A DNA stretch of 64,000 nt, taken from Aelia acuminata. Lineage: Eukaryota > Arthropoda > Insecta > Hemiptera > Pentatomidae. The position numbers were made by a program, and so were the translations under genes. The first letter of the stretch is position 1; every line of letters begins with the position of its first letter. The stretch spans positions 15,672,262 through 15,736,261 of the forward strand of contig OU426979.1 of NCBI GenBank assembly GCA_911387785.2, written 5' to 3'. The notes below the pieces were generated by a model, which was not told the origin of the DNA, ran no database searches, and worked only from the letters and a program-made list of their open reading frames with translations. Positions 21,107 through 32,604 of this stretch are shown one piece after another.

Positions 21107-21760
21107 CTTAAAAACAACTCTTAGGACACTTAATTTATCCTCCAACGATTTATTTTAAAGGTATTTATAGTATCTTAAATTATCTTATCTTAATTATCAA
21201 TGTATGTCTCAGTTATAATATAGGTAGTTGCAAAGGCTTCATGTTGGAGGATGTGGGCCGAAATTTCTTGTTTGAATTGTACCCGAGTTCTCTTTCTGAT
21301 CCTGATCCTACGAATTTCATTGCTAATGCAAAGCTTCTTTCATTCTTTTCATGAAAGTGGTAATAAGCGGCGTGGTTTAAACAGAGTTGGGCAAATTGTA
21401 ATCAGAATAATGATTCATGAATATGAATAATTGGTAATCATAAAACAAAAGAAAAATGAATAACCATTATTCATAATCATTACGGCGTATTTTTTATGAT
21501 TATTGAGTGTTTATGGTATTCATTTGAAATGAATAATGAATAAATGTAATTTAGTTATTTATTATTCATTTCAAATGAATACCATAAACACTCAATAATC
21601 ATAAAAAATACGCCTTAATGATTATAAATAATGGTTATTCATTTTTCATTTGTTTTATGATTACCAATTATTCATATTCATTAATCATTATTCTGATTAC
21701 AATTTGCCCAACTCTGGTTTTAAAGAGAAATGGTGACCAATGCCGGAGATCCAACTAGCT
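21107..21760 (+). repeat. Dispersed repeat C, copy 2, split by a hAT MITE
   Basis: Colinear with 58080-58370 and with the complement of 4690-5020 (GGACACTTAATTTATCC, GGATGTGGGCCGAAATTTC, GATCCTGATCC). A 335-base element interrupts it at 21382. The segment after the break (GAGAAATGG...GGAGATCCAACTAG) matches copy 1. Confidence 0.8.
21382..21716. mobile_element. hAT-type foldback MITE
   Basis: Nearly perfect palindrome: each arm is about 155 bases. Ends are CAGAGTTGGGCAA and TTGCCCAACTCTG, a hAT-like terminus, and the flanks GGTTTAAA and GTTTTAAA form an 8-base target duplication with one mismatch. There is no coding capacity. Copies 1 and 3 of the host repeat lack it. Confidence 0.85.
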
Positions 21761-22080
21761 AACAGAATTCATAAAACAATACCTTCTTATTTTGTTAATT
21801 TGAGTTTTAATTGTTTTGTTTTTTGACATTTTAGTGTAATAAATTTTCAAAATAAAATTATTTAAACCCGCATTGGGGTCACGATAATTGTTTACTTATC
21901 TTCTTTCAACTACAACTTCTTTAGGCGAGACCGCCAAATAATAAATATTAGTTATTTATAATTAGGGATGGGATTTTCATGTATTTACATATTTTCTTCT
22001 GAGGTTTAAAAATGCACGTATATGCGTTCTAAATGTTTTTTACCATGATATAAACTATTTTTATTTTCCATATTTTGCGG
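21761..22080. other. Non-coding, possible LTR 3' edge
   Basis: AATAAAATTATTTAAACCC followed by GCATTGGGGTCACG resembles the complement of 33580-33620. Otherwise nothing recognised. Confidence 0.3.
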
Positions 22081-22350
22081 TTTGTTTGTTTAACGTCCAT
22101 TTTTATGCTACTAAGGCTAATCGGACGATGCTACTGTGGGAGTCCTAAATTTTGCCTAACCAGGTATAATTAGGATAGGGATCTTTAACGAGTACCTGAC
22201 ATCGTACAGGCTCGGGACTTCCATTTTACGTCCTATCCGAGGGACGGTATAGCTAAGGATTTTTTTACTCCCATTAAAAAATCCTAGGGCCACCGCTGGA
22301 ATTGAACCCGCTATCTTGCCATGCTAACCACAACACCACAGGTGACCCCG
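22081..22350 (-). mobile_element. tRNA-derived SINE, second family, full copy
   Basis: Reading the minus strand from 22350: a tRNA-like head with GTGGTGTTGTGGTTAGCATG (A-box region) and GGGTTCAATTCC (B box), then GGTGGCCCTAGGATTTTTTA, a body with CGTACAGG-type motifs, and a tail ending GTTAAACAAACAAAC. Partial copies are at 34441 (head) and 57844 (tail). Confidence 0.75.
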
Positions 22351-22679
22351 TATATTTTGCGGTTTTTAAATATTTATACATATATTTCGGTAAATACATA
22401 TTTTTGTCCAAATTTTACAACTTTAAGGAAATTTACTTTAAATCATTGTTACTTGTTTAAAGTATATTCAATCAATTTCAGAATAAAGTGTAAAGCAGAG
22501 ATCGGAATATTTCTTGAAAAATCAAAAGGCGCAAAGTAATATCGACAGTTCTCAAAAATTCCGATCCCATTCTTTTGTTATAAGATATAGATGCCTCATC
22601 CTTGCCAATGCTTATACTGCCTCCGGGGCTTTATAAAATTAATGATGATTTCATAGCTAATGAGTGAAATGCAAAGAAA

Positions 22680-22935
22680 AGGAAAGAAAACAGAAAAAAC
22701 TTAGTCGATAAAAACACGCCGCGGAGTTTGCAGAAGAAACATTTAAATGCGACAATATTGTTTGTGCTGCTACATCCACTGTGCTACCAAAATTTCAACG
22801 GATCAACAATTTTTGGTTTTACGGCATTTGAAAACTGTGAAACACGTAGAAAATAAGTCGACTGACGCGTCAGTCAGCGTCCAAAGCTTTACTTTACTTT
22901 ACGAATCGTTGTCGATTTTCCAAAGTAAATCTTAG
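22680..22935 (+). pseudogene. Possible BED/hAT-type zinc-finger fragment
   Basis: The frame starting 22747 gives CLCCYIHCATKISTDQQF, then LRHLKTVKHVENKST, a C-x2-C ... H-x5-H pattern with the HLKTVKH signature seen in zinc fingers at the N-terminus of hAT-related proteins. Only about 60 codons, no further domain follows. Could be chance, since the match rests on few residues. Confidence 0.35.
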
Positions 22936-23314
22936 AATGCTTCTTATTGGCAACGTTTTTGATGGTGAAGGTGAGGAAGTTTAATATGTGTTCTTACATT
23001 TCCAAAAATTTGGTTAACTATATTTGATATTTTATAAGTATTTTAATTGTATATTTATTTTTAGTGTGAATAATGAACTTTTTAAATATTTTAATTTTCA
23101 GTCCATATTATCATTTCTTTTCGCCAATATTTTCATATTATTATTACATATACTAGCAAATTTACGTCCATTTATATGTTCATATTTTGAAATTTTTGTT
23201 ACATAAAAATCTTATCCCTGTTTATAATTTAATGCGTTATTCAACTAAAAAAATAGTTAAATATGTCTGAATGATGCATATATAATGATAATAACAAATA
23301 TGCATTTATCAACT
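22936..23314. other. AT-rich stretch, nothing recognised
   Basis: No gene or repeat seen. Confidence 0.5.
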
Positions 23315-23420
23315 ACTCATTATATTGGGTTTCCTAGACATAGTGCAAAAAAAAAAAAATGGGTAATACTGCATGTAAAACGGGGTAGAATGGAGCAGAA
23401 ACGAGTTTCCTATCTCAATC
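23315..23420. repeat. Inverted arm A (pairs with 28905-29010)
   Basis: ATATTGGGTTTCCTAGACAT and GTAATACTGCATGTAAAACG are complementary to the segment ending at 29005. The pair brackets 5.5 kb of LINE pieces and a pseudogene. Confidence 0.7.
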
Positions 23421-23567
23421 TGTTGAGGAGATGGAATTTGTTTTTGTTTTTATTTTTAAAATCTTACTTTTTTTCTGAAAAATGACAATTTTCTCTACTT
23501 TGGTTTAGCTTGGAAACAAAAGCGATGATATTTTCTTAATCAGCATTACAATACAATACAATAAGGC

Positions 23568-24210
23568 TTAACGGACCCGAAGGCCCGACGCCGACACCAC
23601 CAATCGGCCCCTACATACCTCCATCCACCTACCACCGTCCAATCCCAAATTCACAAGATCTGCTTTCACGGAATCTCCCCACCTTCGCCTAGGCCTACCC
23701 CTCGGTCGTTTTCCAGTCGGCAAAGCGTTTATCAATCTTTTAGGAATTCGTTCACTACTAAGACTCGTCATTTTGCATGCCCACTTCAGCCGACGCGCAG
23801 CTATAGACTCGATTACATTTGCCGGGTAAAGCTCACGCAATTCCGTATTGTGTAGCCGTCTAAATTCTCCTGTTGACTCATCTTTCTTCAGCCCGAATAT
23901 TCTACGCAGCATTTAATTTTCAAACACCATAAGGCGTTTCTCATCCCTTACTGTAAGTGGCCATGTTTCACAACCGTAAAGAAAAGTCGGAAGAATTATA
24001 GTTTTGTAAATCCTAATTTTTAAATTTCGGGATAAAAGGCGTGACCAAAGTAATTTTGCAACCGAGAAATAACAAGCATTTCCCGCCTTTAATCTAGCCT
24101 TAATTTCCTCTTCGATTTCGTTTTTTCTAGTTACAGTAGATCCTAAATATCTAAATTTCTCAACGGCTTCGAACATTTCCTCCTCTATAGCCCAGACAAT
24201 GAAGGCCAAA
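23568..24210 (-). pseudogene. RTE-like LINE, C-terminal part of ORF2
   Basis: Frame reads EEEMFEAVEKFRYLGSTVT, EIKARLKAGNACYFSVAKL, KIRIYKTIILPTFLYGCETW, RDEKRLMVFEN, then a TAA stop at 23913 and, in the same frame, MLRRIFGLKKDESTGEFRRL, ELYPANVIESIAARRLKWA and GKRPRGRPRRRWGDSVKADL. These are the conserved thumb and tail motifs of RTE-type LINEs (KYLGS, YGCETW, FE-x-x-LRRI-G, GRP-x-x-RW). The RT core of what may be the same family lies separately at 28028-28790. Upstream, at about 24210, similarity stops and the 150-bp repeat begins. Confidence 0.85.
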
Positions 24211-24345
24211 AATGAGCGAATGTCGGGAATAATTAGAGACAAGCTCAATTTTTGCCAGTTGTTAGTACTTACTAAAAATAGCTTTTTCTCAAAAGTCCCC
24301 GCCCCTGCCATTTGTGCTAACCCCCCCACCAACATTTTACTGTAA
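24195..24345 (-). repeat. 150-bp repeat next to the RTE fragment
   Basis: Complement of this segment matches 27885-28040 (TTAGTAAGTACTAACAACTG, GTCTCTAATTATTCCCGACA and a G-run/AGCACAAA edge). In both places it directly abuts an RTE-like fragment, but in opposite orientation. Class unknown. Confidence 0.75.
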
Positions 24346-24354
24346 TTTTCCATT

Positions 24355-25085
24355 TGTTCAGGTTTTACTTCACACCTCCGTTATTAATAATCCAATTCAG
24401 AAATTTTTTAAGACATCTTTTTCTATACACGCTATCCTTTAAAATAATGTATAGGAAGTTTTTCCTAAAGCCCATACTTTGGCAGTTATTTGTCAAAATA
24501 CATTTTTTTTTCGCGAAAAATAAATTTCATAGTTACAACTTTCTTTTATAAAATTTAGCCTAATGGTGATTCTTAAAAATTGTTCAGATAAAATTTTTAG
24601 CGCAAGAATTAAGCTTTAATATGATATGTAAAAAAACCGATTCCCACTACAGGGACGCCAACAAAACTAATGTATAACAAAAAATGTGCTGCTGCCGGCA
24701 GCCGGACGGCAGCGGGCATGCCTATTAACCATCTCTGTTTTATTTATATTTTATTATATTTAATAAATTTATTATAAACTATTTTATAATTTATTGAGTA
24801 ATATAAATTTAATCAATTTAAAAACAAATAAATTAGTAATTAAATTCATTTCATAAATTCTATTTAATTTCATAAATTCATTAAAATTCATCAATTAAAA
24901 AGTTAAGTATAATCAAAGTTAAAAATTATATTTTGATAGAGAGAGGCGTTTAAGTTATTATTGTTTTATTACTCTTTTACAGAAAAAATAAATTAAATAA
25001 TATTAGCATATATTTATACAGCATTATGTTTTACTGCTGTAGGTACAAAGTAGGAAACAAAAACAGTCATGTATTGTAACAGCCT
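24355..25085. other. AT-rich stretch, nothing recognised
   Basis: Long A/T tracts with a single GC-rich patch (CTGCTGCCGGCAGCCGGACG near 24690). No open frame of interest. Confidence 0.5.
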
Positions 25086-25104
25086 TTGTTTTTAAAAGCT
25101 TCCG

Positions 25105-27000
25105 AGATCGTAGCTTCTGCAGAAAGTGATAGTGAAATTGGGAAAACCGTGTTGAGGCTTGGAGGGTTTCATCTTCTGATGTCGTTTATGGGTTCATAGG
25201 GATATCTCGAATAACGGAAGATAGTGGGCTAGAAAGTTTGTGGGGTACAATTTATGTCCTGAATGCGGTTCAACATATGTTTAATGGCCATTCTTATGCA
25301 CGGTGTATCCGAGCATGCATGCTAAGCGCAGCCGCATTAATAAACATTCTAAAAGAACACAATATTCAGTTTCAAGATTAAATGTCAATCTTAGAGAAAT
25401 ATCATACTCAGGTATCGAATCAAGAGATGAACCCAGAAACGAACTGGTGATTGGAATTTGCACATATCAACAACAACTAAAATGCTTCCTTACTTCCATT
25501 TCGCTGGACATTTACCTTATGCGAAATCGGCCCACTTATACATACAACAAATGTAAAAAAACTAACAAAAAGAGACATAGAGATGTTTATAAATAACGGT
25601 TGCTTTACAGTAAGAATTACCGGCAAATTTTGGTCGGGTACTTTGGAAGATATGTCAATTGAGCAATCCCTAATGAGGCCGATGAAACCCGGTGGAGATT
25701 TAACCCATGGTAGAGGCATTACAGGAAGCACACTTTCAAAGTGGGTACTTGGAACTCCCTATTTTTTAAAAGTACATGAAGCTACTGAAGAGTTCTTAGG
25801 AACATCAATAACGTTTAATGAACAGCATGTTGAAGTTCAAGATTCAAGAAAGAAGAGAGGTCAATTAGATATTCATAAGTTTACATCCTGGCTTCAAGAA
25901 AATAATCCATTTACAAAGAATCTGAAGAACTAATGTTACCATGGTCTTCGATAGATATCCTCAGTATCCGACGGTTAAAAACAGAAGAACATAGTAGAAG
26001 AGCCTCAAGGAAAAATTCTTGTGATATCAATTTTGAAAAAAACACAGAATGTACAACACCCAAGGATATATGTTTAGGAAATGTAGGAAACAAACGAAAT
26101 TTAATGCGAGCAGTGACTTCAGAAATGAATAAATGAAAAATATCAACTTTCACATTTGAAGAAGACGCAGATTCAGATGTAGTAACCATTGCTATAGAAA
26201 AACTGAAGGAATGCTTTAAAGTTGTTGTAGTAGGTTCGGATACAGACTTAATAATTCTATTAGTGGCTCTTGCACCAGAAAACCAAGATATTTACTTCTG
26301 TAAACATAAAATTGGAAATATTCCGACCAAACAATATTATAATATTGATATTTTGATCAAGCAGCATAATGATATTAGAAAATGTTTGTTGTTTGCCCAT
26401 GCAATGACAGGATGTCATACAACATCCACCTTTTATGGTTTAGGAAAGATAAAAGCGACGAAATAATTAATACTTCGCCTTAAGCTAAGAATCACGCTTC
26501 TTTATTTCTACTGAAAAATGCACCAAAAGAACGATTACTAATAAATGGGGAAAGATTCGCACTTGAGCTGTATGGACTACACAGGTTTGCAAACTTAAAT
26601 GAAGCTCGATATTTCAAATTCATGAACCTGACAAAAAAACTAATCTCAGAGCAAATTTCGATATGGCAAAATTACCTCCGACAACTGAGGCATGCCATAA
26701 ACATATATTGAGAGTGTATTTGCAAGTGCAAAAATGGTTAGGCTACGTATACCGGCAACAGAATGGGGATGGATGTTAGAGGAAATAAGTGATGGTGGAA
26801 GAGAGAGGAATTTATTTCAACCTGTAACCTCATTAAAGCCATTTGCTCTAGAAGATCTACGTATAGTATCATGCTCCTGTAAATCTGTTTGTGGAGTTTA
26901 TTGAGGCTGCAGGACAAATATGTGCGAGCACTGCAGTTGGTATTTTGTCACAACACTTTAATTATGGATGAAGAACCAGAGACAATCGATGATGAATAAC
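25105..27000 (+). pseudogene. Decayed gene of a widespread arthropod family (WSGT/SDTDL/cysteine-rich tail), function unknown
   Basis: Frames in order give EIGKTVLRLGGFHLLMSFM, GLESLWGTIYVLNAVQHMF, ARCIRACMLSAAALINIL, then VRITGKFWSGTLEDMSIEQ, MRPMKPGGDLTHGRGITGS, VEVQDSRKKRGQLDIHKF, later VVVVGSDTDLIILLVALAP, LLFAHAMTGCHTTSTFYGLG, and finally ATEWGWMLEEISDG with a Cys-rich end (VSCSCKSVCGVY). I recognise this order from repeated, unnamed insect and cnidarian proteins; the paired acidic residues around SDTDL suggest a PIN-like nuclease fold, which is inference. Many stops and frameshifts, no introns evident. A processed or transposon-borne copy is likely. Confidence 0.65.
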
Positions 27001-27884
27001 ATATATAAATTAAGCGTTATTAGTGAGATTATTTTTATTGTGAGACATATTTTTAATAAATAACAATGATATCTAATTTTAAAAATGAAAATAAATATAA
27101 AGTGTGAGGGTAGTCCGTGATGCTGTGAATTATTAAAATTGATAGAACATCAAAAACAGTTTTCCAAAGTTCACAGCCGGTTTTTGCAAGTCCAGAACAC
27201 GGGGGGTCCATCGGTGGTGGATAATGGAAAGATCTTTAGTATTAAGATCAGGAGTAAAAATCTTCCCTGAACCAAAACTTGCAAAGAAAAAAAATTTAAT
27301 ACATTTTTATGATAATTACAGTATTTTCTAATTAAAGTATTTTTCTAATAAAGTATATTTTTTATATTGATAATTAAAGTATTTCTTCATTTTTTTTTTT
27401 AAATATAAATAATATTTTTCTGTAACATTGTGCTATCGGTTTTAATGCATGATGAAAGCGTTATCTATGAGGAATAAAAATCAAATAAGCTATAAATGTC
27501 ACAACTACTGGTCACGCCTTATTGCTTGGTAAGTGTCGGACGCGTACTAATACGTAACACTGTTCGTGTTCGCGATCTCCAAAATGTAAAGCTAGCTACA
27601 TATTTTTAAAGAGTGGAAAACGAGCAAAAACTTTTATTTGAGAAGTTTTTTCATAATATTTCAATACAAAGAACTGTTCCCTAAAAACTATAAAAGATAC
27701 GAATTTTTACTCGAAAATTTGGCATATTTTAGGGAATTATAGCAAAAGGGTTCATTTCTCGAAGAAACATTACATGACCTCTTTTGAAGAATAGATAATG
27801 AGGAATAAAAGGATACTCGCAGTATCAATAACGAATGAAAAATAGCGGAGTTATGATTAATACCAAAAAGAGTCCCGAAACAGA
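27001..27884. other. AT-rich stretch, nothing recognised
   Basis: No gene seen. Short minus-strand frame at 27688-27891 lacks any recognisable feature. Confidence 0.5.
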
Positions 27885-28040
27885 TGTTCAAGGGGGCCCC
27901 CCCAAGTTAGCACAAAGGGGAGAGTCGGGGACTTTTGAGAAAATACTGCTTTTAGTAAGTACTAACAACTGGCAAAAATTCAGCTTGTCTCTAATTATTC
28001 CCGACACAAAACCTTCATTGCCTGGGCTACTACTTCAATA
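27885..28040 (+). repeat. 150-bp repeat, second copy
   Basis: Inverted partner of 24195-24345, lying at the 3' side of the RTE-like RT fragment. Confidence 0.75.
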
Positions 28041-28790
28041 TCGCCAAAATTGTCACCGTTTCTACAACTAACCATATATTTTGTTTTTTCCGTATTTATT
28101 TATAGCCCTACTTCTTTTCCGGCTTCCATCAATGCTTTTGTATTTAGTTCTATCGTTTCCACGTCGTCGCCAAGCAAAACCAAATCATCAGCGTAACCGA
28201 GTACGGATATATTTCCCCCCAGATTCAAACCCTTTCCGGTATTTATCACCTCCCTAATGACATATTCTAGAGCTAAATTAAATAAAACAGGAGATAGCAA
28301 ATCCCCCTGTTTCAAACCAGAGTGAACCTCGAACTTCTCAGACAAACAACGACCGATTCTTATTTTATTGAACGTTTCGGTCATACACATTTTTACTAAG
28401 TTTACTAACTTCTTCGGTATTCCTAGTTCAGTCAGGATGTTATACAGTTTATTGCGGTCTATTGATTTATAAGCCTTTTTAAAGTCGACATACAGTTGAT
28501 GAACAATACCATTGTATTCCAATTTTTTCTCTAATATTTGACGGAGGGAGAATATTTGGTCTACGGTTGATCGGTTCCGTCTGAAACCACATTGATAATC
28601 TCCGATAATTTACTCGGCGTATTCGGTTATTCGGCTAGTCAGGATTGACGTAAATACTTTATAGCAGACCGGAAGTAGTGAGATCCCACGGTAGTTATTA
28701 GTGTCTGTCCGCGACCCCTTCTTGTGAATCGGTATAAGTATAGACTCTTTCCATTCTTTGGGTACTTTCTCATACTTTTACTAAGTTTAC
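28028..28790 (-). pseudogene. RTE-like LINE, reverse-transcriptase core
   Basis: Minus-strand frame: KVPKEWKESILIPIHKKGS, NNYRGISLLPVCYKVFTSIL, stop, IIGDYQCGFRRNRSTVDQIF, QLYVDFKKAYKSIDRNKLY (motif A), GLKQGDLLSPVLFNLALEYV (motif B), GYADDLVLLGDD (catalytic YADD, near 28190), KALMEAGKEVGL, TAA at 28100, INTEKTKYMV. Stops are few and the frame is kept, so decay is moderate. It is the same LINE type as 23568-24210 but the two fragments are not adjacent. A 54-base segment (28387-28441) is repeated at 28774-28827, just upstream of the fragment. Confidence 0.9.
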
Positions 28791-28904
28791 TAACTTCTTC
28801 GGTATTCCTAGTTCAGTCAGGATGTAGTTATAATCATAATAAGTCATTTGTAGTCATAATCAGCATTAAATTTCCTAAAAGATGAGATGGGTCTAGTTAT
28901 TTTA

Positions 28905-29010
28905 AATCCATTGGAAACTCACTTCTGCGCCTTTCTACCCCGTTTCACATGCAGTATTACCCAATTTGTTTTTACACTATGTCTGGGACACCCAATATAA
29001 AGGCTGGGTA
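28905..29010. repeat. Inverted arm A' (pairs with 23315-23420)
   Basis: Segments such as CGTTTCACATGCAGTATTAC and ATGTCTGGGACACCCAATAT are the complement of the arm at 23315. Confidence 0.7.
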
Positions 29011-29480
29011 TGCCTCAAGAATCGATTCTCAGCAACAGCAAGATTCGAACCCGTAGAAGTAATAGTGGTACATAATACAAATATAAATAAGAAAAATATT
29101 GATAATAATAAAATTACAATCATTTCATGGATTCTGTAGACTAAATGCTGTATTGCTTATCCGTCAGTTACAAGAGGATCGATTAGGAATCATCCGAAGA
29201 AATAGAACCATCTAAGGAAAAAGGATTGGGTTGCGAAGACAATTGTCCCGAAGCAGTGTCGAGTTCCATCTCCTCCCAGGAGCCAAAGAGGTTAGAGAGG
29301 TTTCTCCTTACAGGCAGGAAAGAGGAAGTCCTTTGAGGATCAGCTAACCCTACCTAACGGCCCCTCTAATTGTACTTAACTACTTAATAATATACTTTAA
29401 TGCATATTACATTACATTAGTGTAATGTCATATTATAAACATATTAATAACGAATAGTGCCTTGCAAGGGCGTCCGCAGG
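29011..29480. other. Non-coding stretch
   Basis: No gene or repeat recognised. Confidence 0.5.
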
Positions 29481-30072
29481 TTAACACTAAACCTACCGAC
29501 ATATTATATGTTATATGTTCTACCGATGGCGGTCAAATGACCGCTTTTGAAATAAACATTATAGTCTTTTCCTGTTGATTGTAATTGTAGCAGCACCTAC
29601 TTCTAATAGAAACCTGCCTTTGTCAGTGTTGCCACAAATTATATAAATGTAAACTAGCAGACCCGGCCACGCGTTGCTGTGGCTCAGTAGTTATATCCTA
29701 ATATTTTTAAACAAATACAGTCAAGCCAATATTCATTGATAAAGATGAAAACCTTTCAGCTAATCAAAATCCAACGTGATTGAGAATAGAAAATTACACC
29801 ATTTAAAAGTATTTGGTAAGGAATATATGAAAGTTAAAGTTTTTATTGTTTACATCTCATATTTCAATGTAGTTTGTATAAATAGTTCGTTTGGTAGATG
29901 ACGTTAATTTACAAATATTTATTTACAATAATAATATTGATATAGATATATATAGATATAGATGTAGATAACGTTAATTTACAGATATTTATTTACAATA
30001 ATAATATACTCTTTTTTTAATATTTTTATTTGTGTTATCTACCCTAAAGGGTCATTGGCCTATAATTGTGCT

Positions 30073-30780
30073 TTAAATCCATTGGTAGAGTTCTGTGCAT
30101 TTAATGAACTTGAATAGAGTGATGACTCTTTCTTCGTTGTCTTTCATAATTTCCTTTAATGATTCAGAAAGACCAACTTTTTTCCGGTACATTTCGAATC
30201 GTGGGCAGTCTATCGGTAGTAAGTGTTGGACTGAAAGAGGGACATTATCACATTTTTCACATGTCGGGGCTTCTAGACTCATAAGTAGATAACTGTGCGT
30301 ACAATGGCCATGCCCAATCCTCAGCCGGCACAGCATCACTTCCTCTCTTCTTGATACTCTGCAACTTTTGATACATTTCCTACTGTCAGTTCTTACCCGG
30401 CTTAATTAGCGATTTTCTCTGGTCCTACTCTTCTCCCATTCTGCTAATTGCAATCTCTTCGCTAGAAGAATCCAGTCTTCCAATGCAACTTTATTTATTT
30501 TATTAATTTCTGTTCCGTCTTCAAGTCTTGCTATTTGGGCTAAATGGTCAGCTGTTTGATTGCCTGAAATGCCACAGTGAGCAGGCATGAAAGTTTTTAT
30601 CTATTGATTATTGGCCTAACACTACTTCGACTTGGTATTGTTAGTTTAGCAACTGGTTTAATATTGCTCAGGGTCATGCCAATCTTGGTTAATGCGTCGT
30701 AAATGTCCTATAAGACCTCGATTTCCCTACCCTTCGGCAAATAAGTGTTCGGTAAGAGGGTGGGTGTTGAAGCTTTTAAT
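30073..30780 (-). pseudogene. LINE ORF2 C-terminus (RNase H end and zinc knuckle)
   Basis: The minus strand gives MPAHCGISGNQTADHLAQIA, the last RNase H motif (HCG-x-x-GN-x-x-AD), then a linker with EDWILLAKRLQLAEWEKS, a break, and MLCRLRIGHGHCTHSYLL, CEKCDNVPLSVQHLLPIDC (C-x2-C-x9-H-x5-C). The RT and endonuclease are absent. Resembles but is not a copy of the LINE at 14390: the knuckle residues and linker differ. 3' end lies near 30060. Confidence 0.8.
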
Positions 30781-30851
30781 TCAGCAATATATTTGAGTGA
30801 TAATAAATCTCTTCTTAAAGGAGTTTAATACAATTAATAATTTTTATTTAT

Positions 30852-31600
30852 TCAAGTACTTATTTGTGCAACATGTTTTGGGTTAACCTGTTTTTTTTTT
30901 TTTAACACAAACCAAATATTTGTTAGTTTCCTCACACGTGAGCAGGCGACATACCATTGCCCATGGGAAAAACACGGATTTTCAAAGTCCAAGCCGCAAG
31001 TAGAAATTGTTTGCCCTTGGGATTTGTTTATGGTCACGGCAAAAGCCAAACGAATAGGAAATTGAAGGTTTTTTAATTTTATTGAAAATTCTGACGGTGT
31101 CAGTGGAATACGTGGCAGCAGGACAGTATCTCCTCTAAACCTTACAGTCAAAATTGTTGCTTCAATAACATTTCCTATGATCCTTTTAATGACCAAACGT
31201 GTACCGTTGCACAATTGAGGTGGATTTAAGTTACGAAGAAGAATGATCTTCAACTAGAGATTGTGTTGTGGCATTCCTGGTTTATCCAGGGAATTCAAAA
31301 CTTCAGTTGGGAAATTTACGGCTTCGTTTTCATCTAGAACATTGTCAATTAATTTTGGAAGTTTATTTTATCGACACCAACATTTTTTGCTGCAAATATA
31401 GCACGAATACTCAGCCAACATAGTCCAAACAATTGTTCAAAATATCAGGAAAGACACTTTCTATTCGTTCATTTTTCGTCTCTACAACAGTATAGAAATT
31501 TTCTGGTAATTTGATAAATTGTGAATTTTGATGCAGCTCTATTTCACCGTTTCAAATCTAGAACAATTTTTTAAAAAATATATCTGCTGATGGATCATTT
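30852..31600 (-). pseudogene. Helitron helicase, C-terminal fragment
   Basis: Rolling-circle transposon protein remnant. Frames read FPDILNNCLDYV, WLSIRAIFAAKNVGVDKI (after a shift), NFPTEVLNSLDKPGMPQHNL, a TAG stop, then an open frame of 133 codons: NPPQLCNGTRLVIKRIIGN, VLLPRIPLTPSEFSIKLKNL, FPIRLAFAVTINKSQGQTIS (helicase motif V/VI region), PCFSHGQWYVACSRVRKLTN. This is the Pif1-type helicase end of the Rep-Hel protein. The Rep domain and Walker A motif are missing. No CTRR terminus identified. Confidence 0.9.
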
Positions 31601-32600
31601 TCCAGTAGTACTCTCATATTTATGGTGGATAAATCTGAAACTTGCGGTTTATTCAAAGAACAGTTATTCCTGTTCAGTAGAGGTGTAATAATCATTACAT
31701 GTAAAATTTAAAAAATTCCGCGATGATTTGTAATCCTTTCTTAATCAACAATAATTTAAAGATAAGTAAAAAAATGTATTCTGTTGAGATTAACACCGCA
31801 ATATCATTCCCAATAATAGCCTACTTTAAATTAAAGAAAGGATTAAAATCTTCGCTAACATTTCTTAAATTTTACATTTAAAGATAATTACAACTTAGGA
31901 AGTAACAGCCTCTATTCGATTGGGATTAAATTTTCTCAACTTTAAATTATTGTTGATCAAGGAGGAATTCCAAATCTTCACTGACATTTTTTAAATTTTA
32001 CATTTTAGAGCAAGGGATAAAAATAATAAAAAGGTTTGGTAAAATAAAAAAACACTGTATTCAAATAATAATAACAAAACGAATAATGAAAATAAAGAAA
32101 CTTCTGTTAAATAAACAAATAAATCAACTCAAAATTATGCAGTTCTTTAGCAAATCACAAAATATCCCACAACACCTAATCAAAACACACTCAGGGAGTT
32201 TTCATGCCTGGTTTCCAGCAGTGCAGCCAGCTCACTAATTTTTCACTACTTTTTGGTAGGTGTTAGGTGCTGTTACAACATATATAGGATATTATTCCAA
32301 ATAATAGCCAAATTCAAATTATTACAATGAATTTACTAAAAATTGATATTAGGGTGGGCCACAGCAAAGCGTTTCAGCACTTAGCTAGCAATTTCATTGA
32401 AATACAAATAAAAAAGGAAAAGGAAGAATTTATTGTAACCTTTTCTTGATTTATTTATTCTTTAATGAAAATTAACAATAAATACAAAGGTTTGTATTAC
32501 TATTTGTCTGTGGAAAATAATAATATAGGAACCAATAACTTCACTCACATAACACAATACAAAATTATAATAATGATAACCTGTATTACAATAGCATGCT
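31601..32600. other. AT-rich stretch with local inverted repeats
   Basis: AATCAACAATAATTTAAAG near 31743 is complementary to CTTTAAATTATTGTTGATC near 31941. A further segment (32008-32112) pairs with 32990-33088. No coding sequence. Confidence 0.5.
32008..32112. repeat. Inverted repeat arm (partner 32990-33088)
   Basis: GGGATAAAAATAATAAAAAG through AATGAAAATAAAGAAACTTC is the complement of the partner segment. The arms enclose a copy of repeat E. Confidence 0.75.
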
Positions 32601-32604
32601 TATA

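Noticed and set aside
20908..21117. Hydrophobic 69-codon frame that could be a membrane protein
   Set aside because: Overlaps the edge of dispersed repeat C, has no homologue that I recognise, and AT-rich DNA often gives hydrophobic chance frames.
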